A stretch of DNA of 64,000 nucleotides from Bradyrhizobium cajani (GCF_009759665.1 NZ_WQNE01000002.1:124001-188000); one strand, 5' to 3'. Counted from the stretch's first letter, positions 39,930 through 49,284 are shown. Translations and numbers: made by a program. The notes: generated by a model from the sequence alone, not told the origin.

Positions 39930-40780
39930 TGCGTTCCATGCTGTTCGTGCCGGGCGATTCCCCGCGCAAGTTCGAGAAGGCGAGCGAAGGCAAGGCCGAC
40001 GCGCTGATCGTCGATCTCGAGGATTCGGTCGTTACCGAGAAGAAAACGGAGGCGCGCGGTCTGACGCTTCAGATGCTGAAGAGCCGTCCCGGCCCGCACC
40101 AGCTCTATGTCCGCGTCAACGCGCTGGACACCTGCATGACGCTCGCCGATCTCGCCGCGGTGATGCCGGGCAAGCCCGACGGCATCGTGCTGCCGAAATC
40201 CCAAGGCGGCGACGATGTGCGCCAGGTCGCCACCTGGCTCGAAGCGCTCGAGGCGGCAGCCGGTATCACGGTCGGCACGACCCGGATCGTCTGCGTCGCG
40301 ACGGAGACCGCAAGCTCGATCTTCGGGCTCGGCAGCTACAAGGGCTGCTCCCCTCGCCTCGCCGGCCTGATGTGGGGCGCGGAAGATCTCTCGGCTTCGC
40401 TCGGCGCCACCGAAAAGGCATCAGGCGGCGCGTTCCACAGCCCCTATCGCCTCGCACGCGATCTCTGCCTGATGGCAGCGGCCGCGGCCGAGGTCGCGCC
40501 GATCGACACGGTCTATACCGACATCGACAACCTGGCGGGCCTCGAGCAGGAAACGCGCGCGGCGCGGCGCGACGGTTTTTCGGCGAAGGCGCTGATCCAT
40601 CCGAAACATGTCGACATCGTCAACGCGGCCCTCGCGCCGACGGAAGCAGAGCGCAGCTGGGCGGAAAAGGTGATCGCGGCGTTCGCGAGCAATCCCAATT
40701 CCGGCACGCTGCGGCTCGACGGCATGATGATCGACAAGCCGCATCTTCGCGCCGCGAAGAAGATCCTCGGCCAGCCCTAG
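39929..40780 (+). CDS. HpcH/HpaI-type CoA-ester lyase (CitE/malyl- or citramalyl-CoA lyase-like)
   Basis: A 283-residue TIM-barrel lyase. Visible are RSMLFVPGDSPRKFEKASEG, ADALIVDLEDSV (metal site region), YVRVNALDT, CVATETASSIFGL (catalytic Glu), MWGAEDLSASLGA and ALIHPKHVDIVN. The ATG at 39929 overlaps the MaoC stop; an apparent earlier start at 39890 is inside that gene. With MaoC and a CoA-transferase beside it, cleavage of a 3-hydroxy-acyl-CoA diacid such as citramalyl-CoA or malyl-CoA is the best guess. Confidence 0.9.
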   Translation: MRSMLFVPGDSPRKFEKASEGKADALIVDLEDSVVTEKKTEARGLTLQMLKSRPGPHQLYVRVNALDTCMTLADLAAVMPGKPDGIVLPKSQGGDDVRQVATWLEALEAAAGITVGTTRIVCVATETASSIFGLGSYKGCSPRLAGLMWGAEDLSASLGATEKASGGAFHSPYRLARDLCLMAAAAAEVAPIDTVYTDIDNLAGLEQETRAARRDGFSAKALIHPKHVDIVNAALAPTEAERSWAEKVIAAFASNPNSGTLRLDGMMIDKPHLRAAKKILGQP

Positions 40781-40801
40781 AGCAGGACGCAAAGAACCGC
40801 C

Positions 40802-41545
40802 ATGATCGTTCGCCAAGCCGCAAACGTCCTGGAGATCATGGAATTCTTCGCACAGACGAGGAAGCCGGCGACGCTTGCCGAGATCGCGGATCATTTCGGC
40901 TGGCCGCGCTCGTCGACCTTCAACCTGCTCGCAACGCTGTCTGAGAAAGGCTACCTCTATGAGCCGCGACCGCGCGCCGGCTTCTATCCGACGCCGCGGT
41001 GGCTGGCGATGGCCCGGATGATCTCCGAGGTCGAGCCGCTGCCGGGCTGGACGCACACGCTGATCTCCGATCTCTCCGCCGAGACCGGCGAGACCGCCTC
41101 GATCGTCGCCCCGGCTGGCGTGATGGCCGTGTTCATCGACGTCGTCGAGTCCAGCGCCGCGATCCGCTATTTCGCGACCATCGGCCATCGCGTCCCGATC
41201 CACGCCACTGCCAGCGGCCGCGCGCTGCTGCTGCAATATTCGCAGGAGGAGCGCGACTCCGTCTATCGCAAGATCGAGTTCAAGCAATACGGCCCGTCGA
41301 CGCCGATCAGCATCGAGGCGGTGGAAGCGGAGCTGCGCAACTCGATTCAACGCGGCTATTGCCAGAGTTTTGGCGACTACAGCCGCGATCTCGCGGGGGC
41401 TGCGATTCCCTTGCCGATCGGCGATCGCCGCCTCTCCGTCGTCGTTGCCGGCCCGGAATTCCGCATCGGCCCGAAGGTCAGCGAGGTGGCCGCGCTGATT
41501 GCGCGGACGGTCGATCGGCTGCGGCCGAAGACCACCGCAGCCTAA
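40802..41545 (+). CDS. IclR-family transcriptional regulator
   Basis: 247 residues: an N-terminal winged HTH (about 5-65, EIADHFGWPRSSTFNLLATL) and a C-terminal effector domain (HATASGRALLLQYSQEERDS, RGYCQSFGDYSRDLAGAAIP). It is the last gene of the caiB-maoC-citE run, 21 bp after the lyase. It likely controls both divergent transcripts from the AT-rich region at 38094-38213. Confidence 0.93.
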   Translation: MIVRQAANVLEIMEFFAQTRKPATLAEIADHFGWPRSSTFNLLATLSEKGYLYEPRPRAGFYPTPRWLAMARMISEVEPLPGWTHTLISDLSAETGETASIVAPAGVMAVFIDVVESSAAIRYFATIGHRVPIHATASGRALLLQYSQEERDSVYRKIEFKQYGPSTPISIEAVEAELRNSIQRGYCQSFGDYSRDLAGAAIPLPIGDRRLSVVVAGPEFRIGPKVSEVAALIARTVDRLRPKTTAA

Positions 41546-41555
41546 AGCTAGAGCC

Positions 41556-41972
41556 TCATTCGAATCCCTGAATGGGCGGCGTCGAAGTCTGCGCCGGCGC
41601 CGCAGGAGCAGCCTGGACAGGCTGCACCGCGGGCGCAGCTTGCACCGGCGGATTGCTGGCAGCTCTCATCTGGCCGTTGGCGGCCATCGCGTCGCGTGTG
41701 CGCGACGGAGCGCCTGTCGCGGCTGCGCGATACGCCTCGCGGCGCGGCGGCTGCCGGTGTCTCGCCGAGCGCGAATCTCGCGCGCCCCAGGACCGGGCGA
41801 TGGCAGGTCCGGCGGTGTAACCGACCACCGCGCCCGCGACGGCACCGATCGGACCCAGCACGACCGCGCCTGACACCGCTCCCAGCGCCGCAGCACCGGC
41901 GCGCTCCTGCGCGATGGCGCTTGCAGGCACGCTAACCAATATCACGACGGCGGTGATCAGAGCTTTGTTCAT
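41556..41972 (-). CDS. Secreted small protein with glycine-zipper-like segment
   Basis: 138 residues. A signal peptide (MNKALITAVVILVSVPASAI, cleavage after AIA) is followed by a Gly/Ala-rich hydrophobic stretch (GAAALGAVSGAVVLGPIGAV, AGAVVGYTAG) resembling glycine-zipper motifs. An Arg-rich region comes next, then a Pro/Ala/Gln-rich tail (PPVQAAPAVQPVQAAPAAPA). The ATG at 41972 has GGGAGG upstream. Probably periplasmic or outer-membrane associated; function unknown. Confidence 0.75.
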   Translation of the reverse strand: MNKALITAVVILVSVPASAIAQERAGAAALGAVSGAVVLGPIGAVAGAVVGYTAGPAIARSWGARDSRSARHRQPPRREAYRAAATGAPSRTRDAMAANGQMRAASNPPVQAAPAVQPVQAAPAAPAQTSTPPIQGFE

Positions 41973-42122
41973 CGGAGTGCCTCCCTCACGGGAAATCACT
42001 CCTGCTCAAATATGGCCACACGAGGTTCGCTTGCCGGCCAACAAAGGGCAATGGCCAATGGAACCAGGGTCACAGCGCTTCCGCCGCAACCGAGGTTGCA
42101 CGCTGGCCACTCAGCGCAACTG

Positions 42123-42920
42123 CTAAACGATCTTGATCGACATGTCCGGGAGGCCTTCGAGCTTGCACAAGAGCACGTCGCCCTTCACCACCGGGCCGAC
42201 ATTCTCCGGCGTACCGGAATAGATGATATCGCCGGCCTTGAGCTCGAACGCTTCCGACAGCTTTGCGATCTGCTCGGCGACGCTCCAGATCATTTTGCTG
42301 AGATCGGAGTTCTGCTTGACCGTTCCGTTGATCGCCAGCGAGATCGCGCCCTTCTCGAAATGGCCGGTCTTGCTGGCCGGATGAATTGGACCGAGCACGG
42401 CAGCGTGATCAAAACTCTTGCCGATCTCCCAGGGCTTCTTCTCCGCGGCCATGCCGTTCTGGAGATCGCGCCGGGTCATGTCGAGGCCGAGCGCATAGCC
42501 ATAGACATGGTCGAGCGCCTTGTCGGCCGGGATGTTGGTGCCGCCGGATTTCAGCGCGGCGACCAATTCGACCTCGTGATGATAGTTCTTGGTCAGCGAC
42601 GGATAGGGGTGATCGGCGATCTCGCCGATCGCGACGTTCTGGATCGCGTCGGTCGGCTTCTGGAAGAAGAACGGCGGCTCGCGGTTCGGGTCCGAGCCGC
42701 GCTCGATCGCATGTGCGGCATAGTTGCGCCCGATGCAGTAGATGCGGCGCACCTGGAACACCTGGTTCTCGCCGACGATCGGGATCGTCACCATCGGCAC
42801 CGCGAACATCGGCTTCGGCCCGGCCTGTGCGGCGGCCGGTGCGACCTCGGCCATCGAAACGGCGGTGGCCGCTGCAGCGGTTGCGAGCAGATCACGTCGC
42901 GTGGGTGAGGTCCTTTTCAT
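42123..42920 (-). CDS. Fumarylacetoacetate hydrolase-family protein with a Tat signal
   Basis: 265 residues. The N-terminus is a twin-arginine signal (TSPTRRDLLATAAAATAVSM, ending ...AAAQA). The rest is a compact FAH domain: IYCIGRNYAAHAIERG, PFFFQKPTDAIQ, metal-ligand glutamates in HHEVELV, the aspartate in GYALGLDMTRRDLQ, and SGTPENVGPV. It resembles fumarylpyruvate hydrolases, which are cytoplasmic, so the export signal is unusual. ATG 42920 has GGGAG upstream. It is divergent from the GH79 gene. Confidence 0.88.
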   Translation of the reverse strand: MKRTSPTRRDLLATAAAATAVSMAEVAPAAAQAGPKPMFAVPMVTIPIVGENQVFQVRRIYCIGRNYAAHAIERGSDPNREPPFFFQKPTDAIQNVAIGEIADHPYPSLTKNYHHEVELVAALKSGGTNIPADKALDHVYGYALGLDMTRRDLQNGMAAEKKPWEIGKSFDHAAVLGPIHPASKTGHFEKGAISLAINGTVKQNSDLSKMIWSVAEQIAKLSEAFELKAGDIIYSGTPENVGPVVKGDVLLCKLEGLPDMSIKIV

Positions 42921-43119
42921 CACGGGTGCTCCCTTTGCCTTTCCTTGGGCAGCGTCATGCGCGCCGATCCGGCTGATAGTCGATATTTGGTGTGCCAGCA
43001 ACACTGGTGGACGCGGCCAGCCACATCGGCCTGCGGCGACGGCGAGATGAAATGGAGATAGAATTATCGATAGGGGCAAAGGCGAGGGTTGTCCCTTATG
43101 CATTTGGACCTTAGCGCGC

Positions 43120-44691
43120 ATGAAGAAACATCGCACCGCGCATGATGGCCAGGGATCCCGAACGTGCCGGACCGGTCGCGCAGCAGCGGGCGCGATGACG
43201 ATTGCGCTGCTCACGGCGGCGACCTCATGCGCGGCGCACGCCGGCGACGGGACCATCGCGGCGGCGGAATTGAAGGCGATCGGAGCGATCGAGGCGCGCT
43301 TTCAATCCTACAACATCGAGATGGTGGAGGTGACGGGCGGACGGTTCTGGAAGCCCTATCCGCGGACGGCAGGTGCCTTCGACCAGCGGGATCGTTACAG
43401 CGCGAGACCGCCGATCGATCTGACCAATGCACGCCTGCGTCTGCTCGCCGCCTCCCTGTCACCGGCCTATCTGCGCGTGAGCGGCACCTGGGCGAATGCG
43501 ACGTTCTTCGCCGACGCGCCGGGAAGGCCGCCGCCGGGCTTCAACGCCGTGCTCAGCCACGAGCAGTGGCGCGGCGTGGTCGATTTCGCGCGTGCGACTG
43601 ACGCGGAGATCGTCACCTCCTTTGCGATCAGTCCCGGCAGCCGCGATGCGGATGGCAGGTGGCAACCGGATCAGGCGCAGCACCTGGTCGACGCCACACG
43701 CGCGCTGGGCGGCCGCATCGCGGCCGCCGAATTCATGAACGAGCCGACGCTCGCAGCGATCGGCGGTGCACCGGCGGGATACGACGCGACCGCCTATGGC
43801 CGCGACTTCAGGATCTTCCACGAATGGATGCGGCGCACCGCGCCGGAGACGCTGATCCTCGGGCCAGGCTCGGTCGGCGATGCGCCATCGCCATCCGGCC
43901 CGGGCATCACCACGCGCGACCTGCTTGCTGCCTCCGGCTCCGGCGTCGATCGCTTCTCCTATCACCACTACAACACGATCTCGCCGCGCTGCGGCGGGCG
44001 CGATGATCCGGCACAGGCGCTCTCGGAGGAATGGCTGGCGCGCACTGATGCGACACTCAGGATCTACCAGGCTCTGCGCGACACATTCGAACCGGGCAAG
44101 CCGATCTGGCTGACCGAGACGGCTGATGCCGCCTGCGGCGGCGGCCGATGGGACCGGACCTTTCTCGACACGTTCCGCTATCTCGACCAGCTCGGACGCC
44201 TGGCGAGGGCCGGCGTCCAGGTGGTGATGCACAACACGCTCGCCGCCAGCGACTACGGTCTGCTCGACGAGGCAACGTTCCGGCCGCGGCCGAGCTATTG
44301 GGCCGCGCTGCTCTGGCGCCGGCTGATGGGAACGATCGTGCTCGATGCAGGCAGGGCTGCTCCGCACGATCTCCATCTCTATGCACATTGCCATCGGGCC
44401 ATGGGAGGTGCGGTATCGCTGCTCGCGATCAACACGTCGCGCCGCGCATCGCACGCGCTGACGCTATCGGATTCCGCCGACCGGTACACACTGCACGCGG
44501 CGCGGCTCCAGGGCCCGACCGTGCAGCTGAACGGCAAGACGCTCGCGCTCACCGCCGATGGCAGGCTGCCCCGGCTCGGGGCACGCGCAACGCCGGCGGG
44601 CGCGATCCGGCTCGCGCCAGCGACGATCACCTTCCTGGTGTTTCCGAACGCCGCAAATCCCGCCTGCTTGGCACGACGCTCAGGACTTTAG
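43120..44691 (+). CDS. Heparanase-like glycoside hydrolase (GH79 type), secreted
   Basis: 523 residues with an N-terminal export signal (AAAGAMTIALLTAATSCAAH). The catalytic barrel shows YLRVSGTWANATFF, the acid/base glutamate E208 in AAEFMNEPT, RFSYHHYN, and the nucleophile candidate E333 in IWLTETADAACGG; a beta-domain follows from about 420. The 125-residue spacing of the two glutamates fits GH79 (heparanase and beta-glucuronidases). A uronic-acid-containing polysaccharide is the likely substrate. The 3' end overlaps the convergent MFS gene by 12 bp. Confidence 0.8.
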   Translation: MKKHRTAHDGQGSRTCRTGRAAAGAMTIALLTAATSCAAHAGDGTIAAAELKAIGAIEARFQSYNIEMVEVTGGRFWKPYPRTAGAFDQRDRYSARPPIDLTNARLRLLAASLSPAYLRVSGTWANATFFADAPGRPPPGFNAVLSHEQWRGVVDFARATDAEIVTSFAISPGSRDADGRWQPDQAQHLVDATRALGGRIAAAEFMNEPTLAAIGGAPAGYDATAYGRDFRIFHEWMRRTAPETLILGPGSVGDAPSPSGPGITTRDLLAASGSGVDRFSYHHYNTISPRCGGRDDPAQALSEEWLARTDATLRIYQALRDTFEPGKPIWLTETADAACGGGRWDRTFLDTFRYLDQLGRLARAGVQVVMHNTLAASDYGLLDEATFRPRPSYWAALLWRRLMGTIVLDAGRAAPHDLHLYAHCHRAMGGAVSLLAINTSRRASHALTLSDSADRYTLHAARLQGPTVQLNGKTLALTADGRLPRLGARATPAGAIRLAPATITFLVFPNAANPACLARRSGL

Positions 44692-46011
44692 CGAGTCCCG
44701 CGCCGTCTCCGGCGCCATCAGCGTTGCGATGATCGTGACGATAGACAGCGCGATGATGTAGACCGACACTGCCCAGTACGAGCCGGCCCATGCGAGCAGC
44801 GCGGCCGCAATCAGCGGCGAGAAGCCGCCGCTCAGCGCCGCCGCGACGTTGGCGCCGAGCGAAGCACCGCTGTAGCGCACCTGGGTGCGGAACAATTCCG
44901 GCATGAACGCGGCCTTCGGTCCGAACAGCAGCGCATGGGTCAGCGTCATCGTGACGACGAGCGCGAGCGTGATCAGCGCCGGCTCCCTGGTGTCGAGGAA
45001 CCAGAACAGCGGAAACGCCAGCGCCACCGAGAACACGCCGCCGGCCAGATACAGCGCCTTGCGACCGAAGATGTCCGAGAGCCAGCCGGCGAGCGGCAGC
45101 GTCGCGAACTCGACGATCGCGGCATAGACCACAGCATCGAGGATCACCTGGCGGGGCAGGCCGAGCTTGGTCGTGGCGTAGACCACGGTGAAGACGGTGA
45201 GGAGATAAGCGAGCCCGACCTCCGAGACCGTGATGCCGATCGCAAGCAGGAAGCTGCGCCAGTCGCGGCGCAGCACTTCCCATACCGGCTGTGCCAGCAC
45301 CTCTTTCCGCTCGACCACCTCCTTGAAGTGCGGCGTCTCCGCGAGCTTGAGCCGGACGATGAAGCCGACGCCGACCAGCAGAATGCTGATCAGGAACGGC
45401 ACGCGCCAGCCCCAGCTCAGGAAGTCCGCTTCGGGCAGTTTCGTCATGAGACCGAAGATGCCGGTCGAGGCGGCGACGCCGACGGGGAAGCCCACCTGCA
45501 CCAGGCTGCCGTAAAAGCCGCGGCGGTTGCCGGCATGCTCGATCACCATCACCACCGCGCCGCTCCACTCGCCGCCGAGGCCGATGCCCTGGACGAAGCG
45601 GAGGCACACGAGCAGGATCGGCGCCCAGACGCCGATCTGGCTGTAGGTCGGCAGGCAGCCGATCAGGAAGGTGCCGAGCCCCATCGCGATCATGGTCGCG
45701 ACCAGCATGGTCTTGCGCCCGAGCCGGTCGCCATAATGCCCGATGATCGCGCCGCCGATCGGGCGCGCGACGAAGCCGACCGCATAGGTCGAGAACGCCG
45801 CCAGCGTGCCGACGAAGGGATCGAAGCTCGGGAAGAACAGCTTGTTGAGCACGAGAGCTGCGGCGGTGCCGTAGATCAGGAAGTCATACCACTCGATCGC
45901 GGTGCCGAGCGCACTCGCCCACACCACATGCGCCGTCGTCGATCTCTCCGCCGCCGCGGAGACCCCCGTTGCTGCCGTCATGCCCTGCCCCAAAGATTCG
46001 GTGAGCATCAT
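44680..46011 (-). CDS. MFS transporter, metabolite:H+ symporter (MHS) family
   Basis: About 443 residues with 12 TM helices. MHS signatures are ASALGTAIEWYDFLIYGTAA, ARPIGGAIIGHYGDRLGRKT and RFVQGIGLGGEWSGAVVMVI. It resembles shikimate/proline/dicarboxylate H+ symporters; the substrate cannot be assigned. The start is uncertain (ATG 46011, 46008 or 45981); the frame opens further to 46098 without a ribosome site. It is convergent with the GH79 gene. Confidence 0.9.
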   Translation of the reverse strand: MMLTESLGQGMTAATGVSAAAERSTTAHVVWASALGTAIEWYDFLIYGTAAALVLNKLFFPSFDPFVGTLAAFSTYAVGFVARPIGGAIIGHYGDRLGRKTMLVATMIAMGLGTFLIGCLPTYSQIGVWAPILLVCLRFVQGIGLGGEWSGAVVMVIEHAGNRRGFYGSLVQVGFPVGVAASTGIFGLMTKLPEADFLSWGWRVPFLISILLVGVGFIVRLKLAETPHFKEVVERKEVLAQPVWEVLRRDWRSFLLAIGITVSEVGLAYLLTVFTVVYATTKLGLPRQVILDAVVYAAIVEFATLPLAGWLSDIFGRKALYLAGGVFSVALAFPLFWFLDTREPALITLALVVTMTLTHALLFGPKAAFMPELFRTQVRYSGASLGANVAAALSGGFSPLIAAALLAWAGSYWAVSVYIIALSIVTIIATLMAPETARDSLKS

Positions 46012-46103
46012 GGCCAATCGCGATCGCGGTTGCAACTTGCGGGGGTGTTGAAACTCACACAGATCACGTCGCGAGATTATTCCGCACGACTCCCTCAACG
46101 CCC

Positions 46104-46188
46104 GTCATTGCGAGGAGCCCTTGCGACGAAGCAATCCAGACTGTGGCCACGGAAAGACACTGGATTGCTTCGCTGCGCTCGCAATGAC
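46104..46188. repeat. GTCATTGCGAG palindromic repeat, copy 3
   Basis: Left arm GTCATTGCGAGGAGCCCTTG is diverged; the right arm TTCGCTGCGCTCGCAATGAC is canonical, with CAATCCAGA/ACTGGATTG inside. This copy is between divergent genes (MFS and the ABC binding protein). Confidence 0.8.
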
Positions 46189-46249
46189 GATGCCGAAACA
46201 GACGTGCCCTCCCGCCCCGGAGGAACCTGCCTCTGTTTCGAATTCGCCA

Positions 46250-46279
46250 TTGACAAACTCATTCATCAATATCTAATTT
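46250..46279 (+). promoter_or_regulatory. Probable sigma70-type promoter for the 46331 gene
   Basis: A perfect TTGACA at 46250-46255, an 18 bp AT-rich spacer and TAATTT at 46274-46279. It is followed about 40 nt later by a Shine-Dalgarno (GAGAGGGA) and the ATG at 46331. The rest of the 46012-46330 gap holds only the palindromic repeat. Confidence 0.5.
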
Positions 46280-46330
46280 ACCGCCAGAATAACCCGCCGC
46301 GCCAAGCGGCCAATAAGAGAGGGAACAACG

Positions 46331-47543
46331 ATGAGAGGGCTTCTGGCCTGCGCCATGCTCGCGGCCATGACTTCGGCAGCCATGACTTCAGCCGCCACCG
46401 CGCAAATCTCCGACGATGCGGTGCGGATCGGCGTGCTGACGGATCTGTCGAGCTGGGGCCGCGACAACAGCGGGCCGGGTTCGGTCGAGGCGGCGAAGAT
46501 GGCGGTGGAGGAATTCGGCCCGACCGTGCTCGGCAAGCCGATCGAGATCATCAGCGCCGACCATCAGATGAAGACCGATGTCGGCGTGCAGATCGTGCGC
46601 GGCTGGTTCGACAACGGCAAGGTCGATGCCGTCGTCGATATCCCCAATTCCGGCATCGCGATCGCCGTGCACAACATGGTGCGCGAACGGGGCAAGATCG
46701 CCCTGCTCTCCGGCCCCGGCGCTAGCTCGCTCACCGACGAGCTGTGCAGCCCGAACACCGTGCATTTCACCTACGACACCTACGCGCTGTCGAAGGTCAC
46801 GGCCTCCGCCGTGATCAAGGAGGGTGGAAAGTCCTGGTACTTCATCACCGCGGATTACGCCTTCGGCCAGCAACTCGAGAAGGATGCAACCCGCTTCATC
46901 AACGAGATGGGCGGCAAGGTGCTCGGCGGCGTCAAGCACCCGACCAACACCGCCGACTTCTCCTCCTTCGCCCTCCAGGCGCAAAGCTCGAAATCCGATG
47001 TGGTCGCCTTCGCCAATGCCGGCCAGGACACCGACAACGCCATCAAGCAGTCGGGCGAATTCGGCCTCGTCCAGGGCGGCCAGAAGCTGGTCGGCCTCCT
47101 GATGTTCGACACCGACGTGCACGCGATCGGCCTCAAGGCCGCGCAGGGCACCTATATGACCACGGCATCATACTGGGCCATGGACGAGGCGACCCGCGCC
47201 TGGTCGAAGAAGTTCTACGAGCGCACCAAGGTGATGCCGACCATGATCCAGACCGGCGTCTACGGTTCGGTGCTGCATTATCTCAAGGCCATCAAGGCCG
47301 CCGGCACCGACGATCCCGCCAAGGTCATGGCCAAGATGCGCGAGCTGCCGATCGAGGATACATTCGTTCACGGCGGCAAGTTGCGCGAGGACGGGCGCGT
47401 CGTCCGCGATGTATCTTGCCAAGGTGAAAACACCCGAGCAGTCCAAGGAGCCCTGGGACTATCTCGACATCGTCAAGACCGTGAAGGGCGAGGACGCCTT
47501 CCGTCCGGTCTCGGAGTCCAAATGTCCGCTCTTGAAGAAGTGA
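46331..47543 (+). CDS. Branched-chain amino-acid-type ABC substrate-binding protein with 3' frameshift
   Basis: The N-terminus has a signal peptide (MRGLLACAMLAAMTSAAMTS), and the mature part has the LivK/Leu-Ile-Val fold (AVRIGVLTDLSSWGRDNSGP, DAVVDIPNSGIAIAV, LSGPGASSLTDELC, WYFITADYAFGQQLEKDATR). After GGKLREDGRVVRD the annotated frame becomes nonsense, while the frame from 47409 continues perfectly (MYLAKVKTPEQSKEPWDYLD, ending SESKCPLLKK, stop 47541-47543). One base seems lost near 47405-47410. Uncorrected, the ORF would run to 47554 and overlap the next gene. Either a sequencing error or a real inactivation of the last ~45 residues. No permease or ATPase genes are adjacent. Confidence 0.85.
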
Positions 47544-47550
47544 GGTCCGC

Positions 47551-49284
47551 ATGACCGGCACCGAGCACAGCGCAATTGAGACTTACGAGTGCGACGTGCT
47601 CGTGGCCGGATCGGGCGCCTCCGGCATGTCGGCCGCGATCACCGCGCGCTATCGCGGCCTCGACGTCTTGATCGTCGAGAAGGAGCCGCGCTTCGGCGGC
47701 ACCACGGCGCGCTCCGGCGGCTGGCTCTGGATCCCCGGCACATCGCTGGCGAAGGCCTACGGCATCGAGGAAACACCAGAGCAGGCGCGCACCTATCTTC
47801 GGCACGAGGCCGGCAACAATTTCGATGCCGCGCGCGTCGATGCGTTCCTGAGCGCCGGTCCGGAGGCGGTCGATTTCTTCACCACCAAGACGGCGCTGCG
47901 CTTCGACATGCCGCTGGTGTTTCCCGACTATCATGCCGAGGCGCCCGGCGGCGCGCAGGGCGGCCGCTCCATGGTGACGCGGCCGTTCGACGGCCGCGAG
48001 CTTGGCGATCAGATCAGGACGCTGGGAATGCCGCTGCCCGAGCTGACCGTGTTCGGCATGATGCTCGGAAGCGGCAAGGAGATCATCCATTTCATGCGGG
48101 TGACGAAGTCGCTGACCTCGGCGGTCTATGTCGCCAAGCGCCTGTCGCGGCATCTGATGGACGTGCTGCGCTATGGCCGCGGCATGACGCTGACCAACGG
48201 CAACGCGCTGGCCGGCCGGCTGGCGAAATCCGCGCTCGACCTCAAGATTCCAATGTGGCTGTCCTCGCCGGTGCGCGAGCTCACTGTCGAGAACGGCACT
48301 GTCACCGGCGCGATCGTTGCGCGCGAGGGACGCGAGGTGCGGGTCCGTGCCCGACAGGGTGTCGTGCTCGCCTGCGGCGGCTTTCCCCACGATGTTGAGC
48401 GGCGTAGAAAAATGTTTCCGCACGCGCCGACCGGCAACGAGCACTATTCGCCGGGGCCGACCGGCAACACCGGCGACGGCCTGCGTCTTGCGGAGAGCGC
48501 CGGCGGACGCATCGAGGACCGCCTGCCGAACGCGGCGGCCTGGGTGCCGGTGTCGCTGACCACGCGCAAGGACGGATCCAAGGGCGTGATGCCGCATTTC
48601 ATCGACCGCGCCAAGCCCGGCGTGATCGCGGTGATGCGCGACGGCAGGCGTTTTGCCAATGAAGGCAATTCCTATCACGACTTCGTTCAGGCCATGGTCA
48701 AGGCGGCAAAGCCCGGCGAGGAGATCGCAGCGTTCCTGGTCTGCGATCACAAGGCGCTACGGAAATACGGCCTCGGCTGCGTGCCGCCCTTCCCGATGCC
48801 GCTCGGCCATCATCTCGATACCGGCTATCTCCTGCGCGGCGACACGCTGGAGGCGCTTGCGGCGAAGGCCGGCATCGATGCCAAGGGCTTTGTCGAAACC
48901 GTCAGGCAGTTCAATGCGACCGCGCCGCTTGGATACGACGCCGCCTTCGGCAAGGGCTCGAAGGCCTATAATCGTTACCAGGGCGACGCGCTGCACGGTC
49001 CGAACCCCTGCGTCGCACCGATGGAGAACGGCCCGTTCTACGCCATCAAGATGGTGATCGGCGATCTCGGCACCTATGCCGGCATCGTCACCGACGAGAA
49101 CGCCCGCGCGCTCGACGCCGAAGGCCGGGTCATTCCCGGGCTCTATGCCGCCGGCAACGACATGGCGAGCATCATGGGCGGCAATTATCCCGGCGCCGGC
49201 ATCACGCTTGGGCCGGCGCTGACCTTCGGCTACATTGCCGGACGACATCTCGCCGACAGCGCCGCCAGGCGCAACGCGGCGTAA
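47551..49284 (+). CDS. FAD-dependent dehydrogenase of the fumarate reductase/3-ketosteroid dehydrogenase family
   Basis: 577 residues. The N-terminal FAD-binding motif is VLVAGSGASGMSAAITARYR followed by LIVEKEPRFGGTTARSGGWL, the latter typical of KstD-like flavoproteins. The substrate domain has VVLACGGFPHD, and the C-terminal FAD loop is IPGLYAAGNDMASIMGGNYP then GAGITLGPALTFGYIAGRH. The substrate is unknown; steroid is only one option. It starts 7 bp after the corrected end of the binding protein and is followed after 17 bp by an IclR gene. Confidence 0.88.
   Translation: MTGTEHSAIETYECDVLVAGSGASGMSAAITARYRGLDVLIVEKEPRFGGTTARSGGWLWIPGTSLAKAYGIEETPEQARTYLRHEAGNNFDAARVDAFLSAGPEAVDFFTTKTALRFDMPLVFPDYHAEAPGGAQGGRSMVTRPFDGRELGDQIRTLGMPLPELTVFGMMLGSGKEIIHFMRVTKSLTSAVYVAKRLSRHLMDVLRYGRGMTLTNGNALAGRLAKSALDLKIPMWLSSPVRELTVENGTVTGAIVAREGREVRVRARQGVVLACGGFPHDVERRRKMFPHAPTGNEHYSPGPTGNTGDGLRLAESAGGRIEDRLPNAAAWVPVSLTTRKDGSKGVMPHFIDRAKPGVIAVMRDGRRFANEGNSYHDFVQAMVKAAKPGEEIAAFLVCDHKALRKYGLGCVPPFPMPLGHHLDTGYLLRGDTLEALAAKAGIDAKGFVETVRQFNATAPLGYDAAFGKGSKAYNRYQGDALHGPNPCVAPMENGPFYAIKMVIGDLGTYAGIVTDENARALDAEGRVIPGLYAAGNDMASIMGGNYPGAGITLGPALTFGYIAGRHLADSAARRNAA

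Noticed and set aside
46104..46188. Insertion-sequence end or attachment site
   Set aside because: It is one of four similar hairpins with no transposase or target duplication visible; a dispersed intergenic repeat explains it better.
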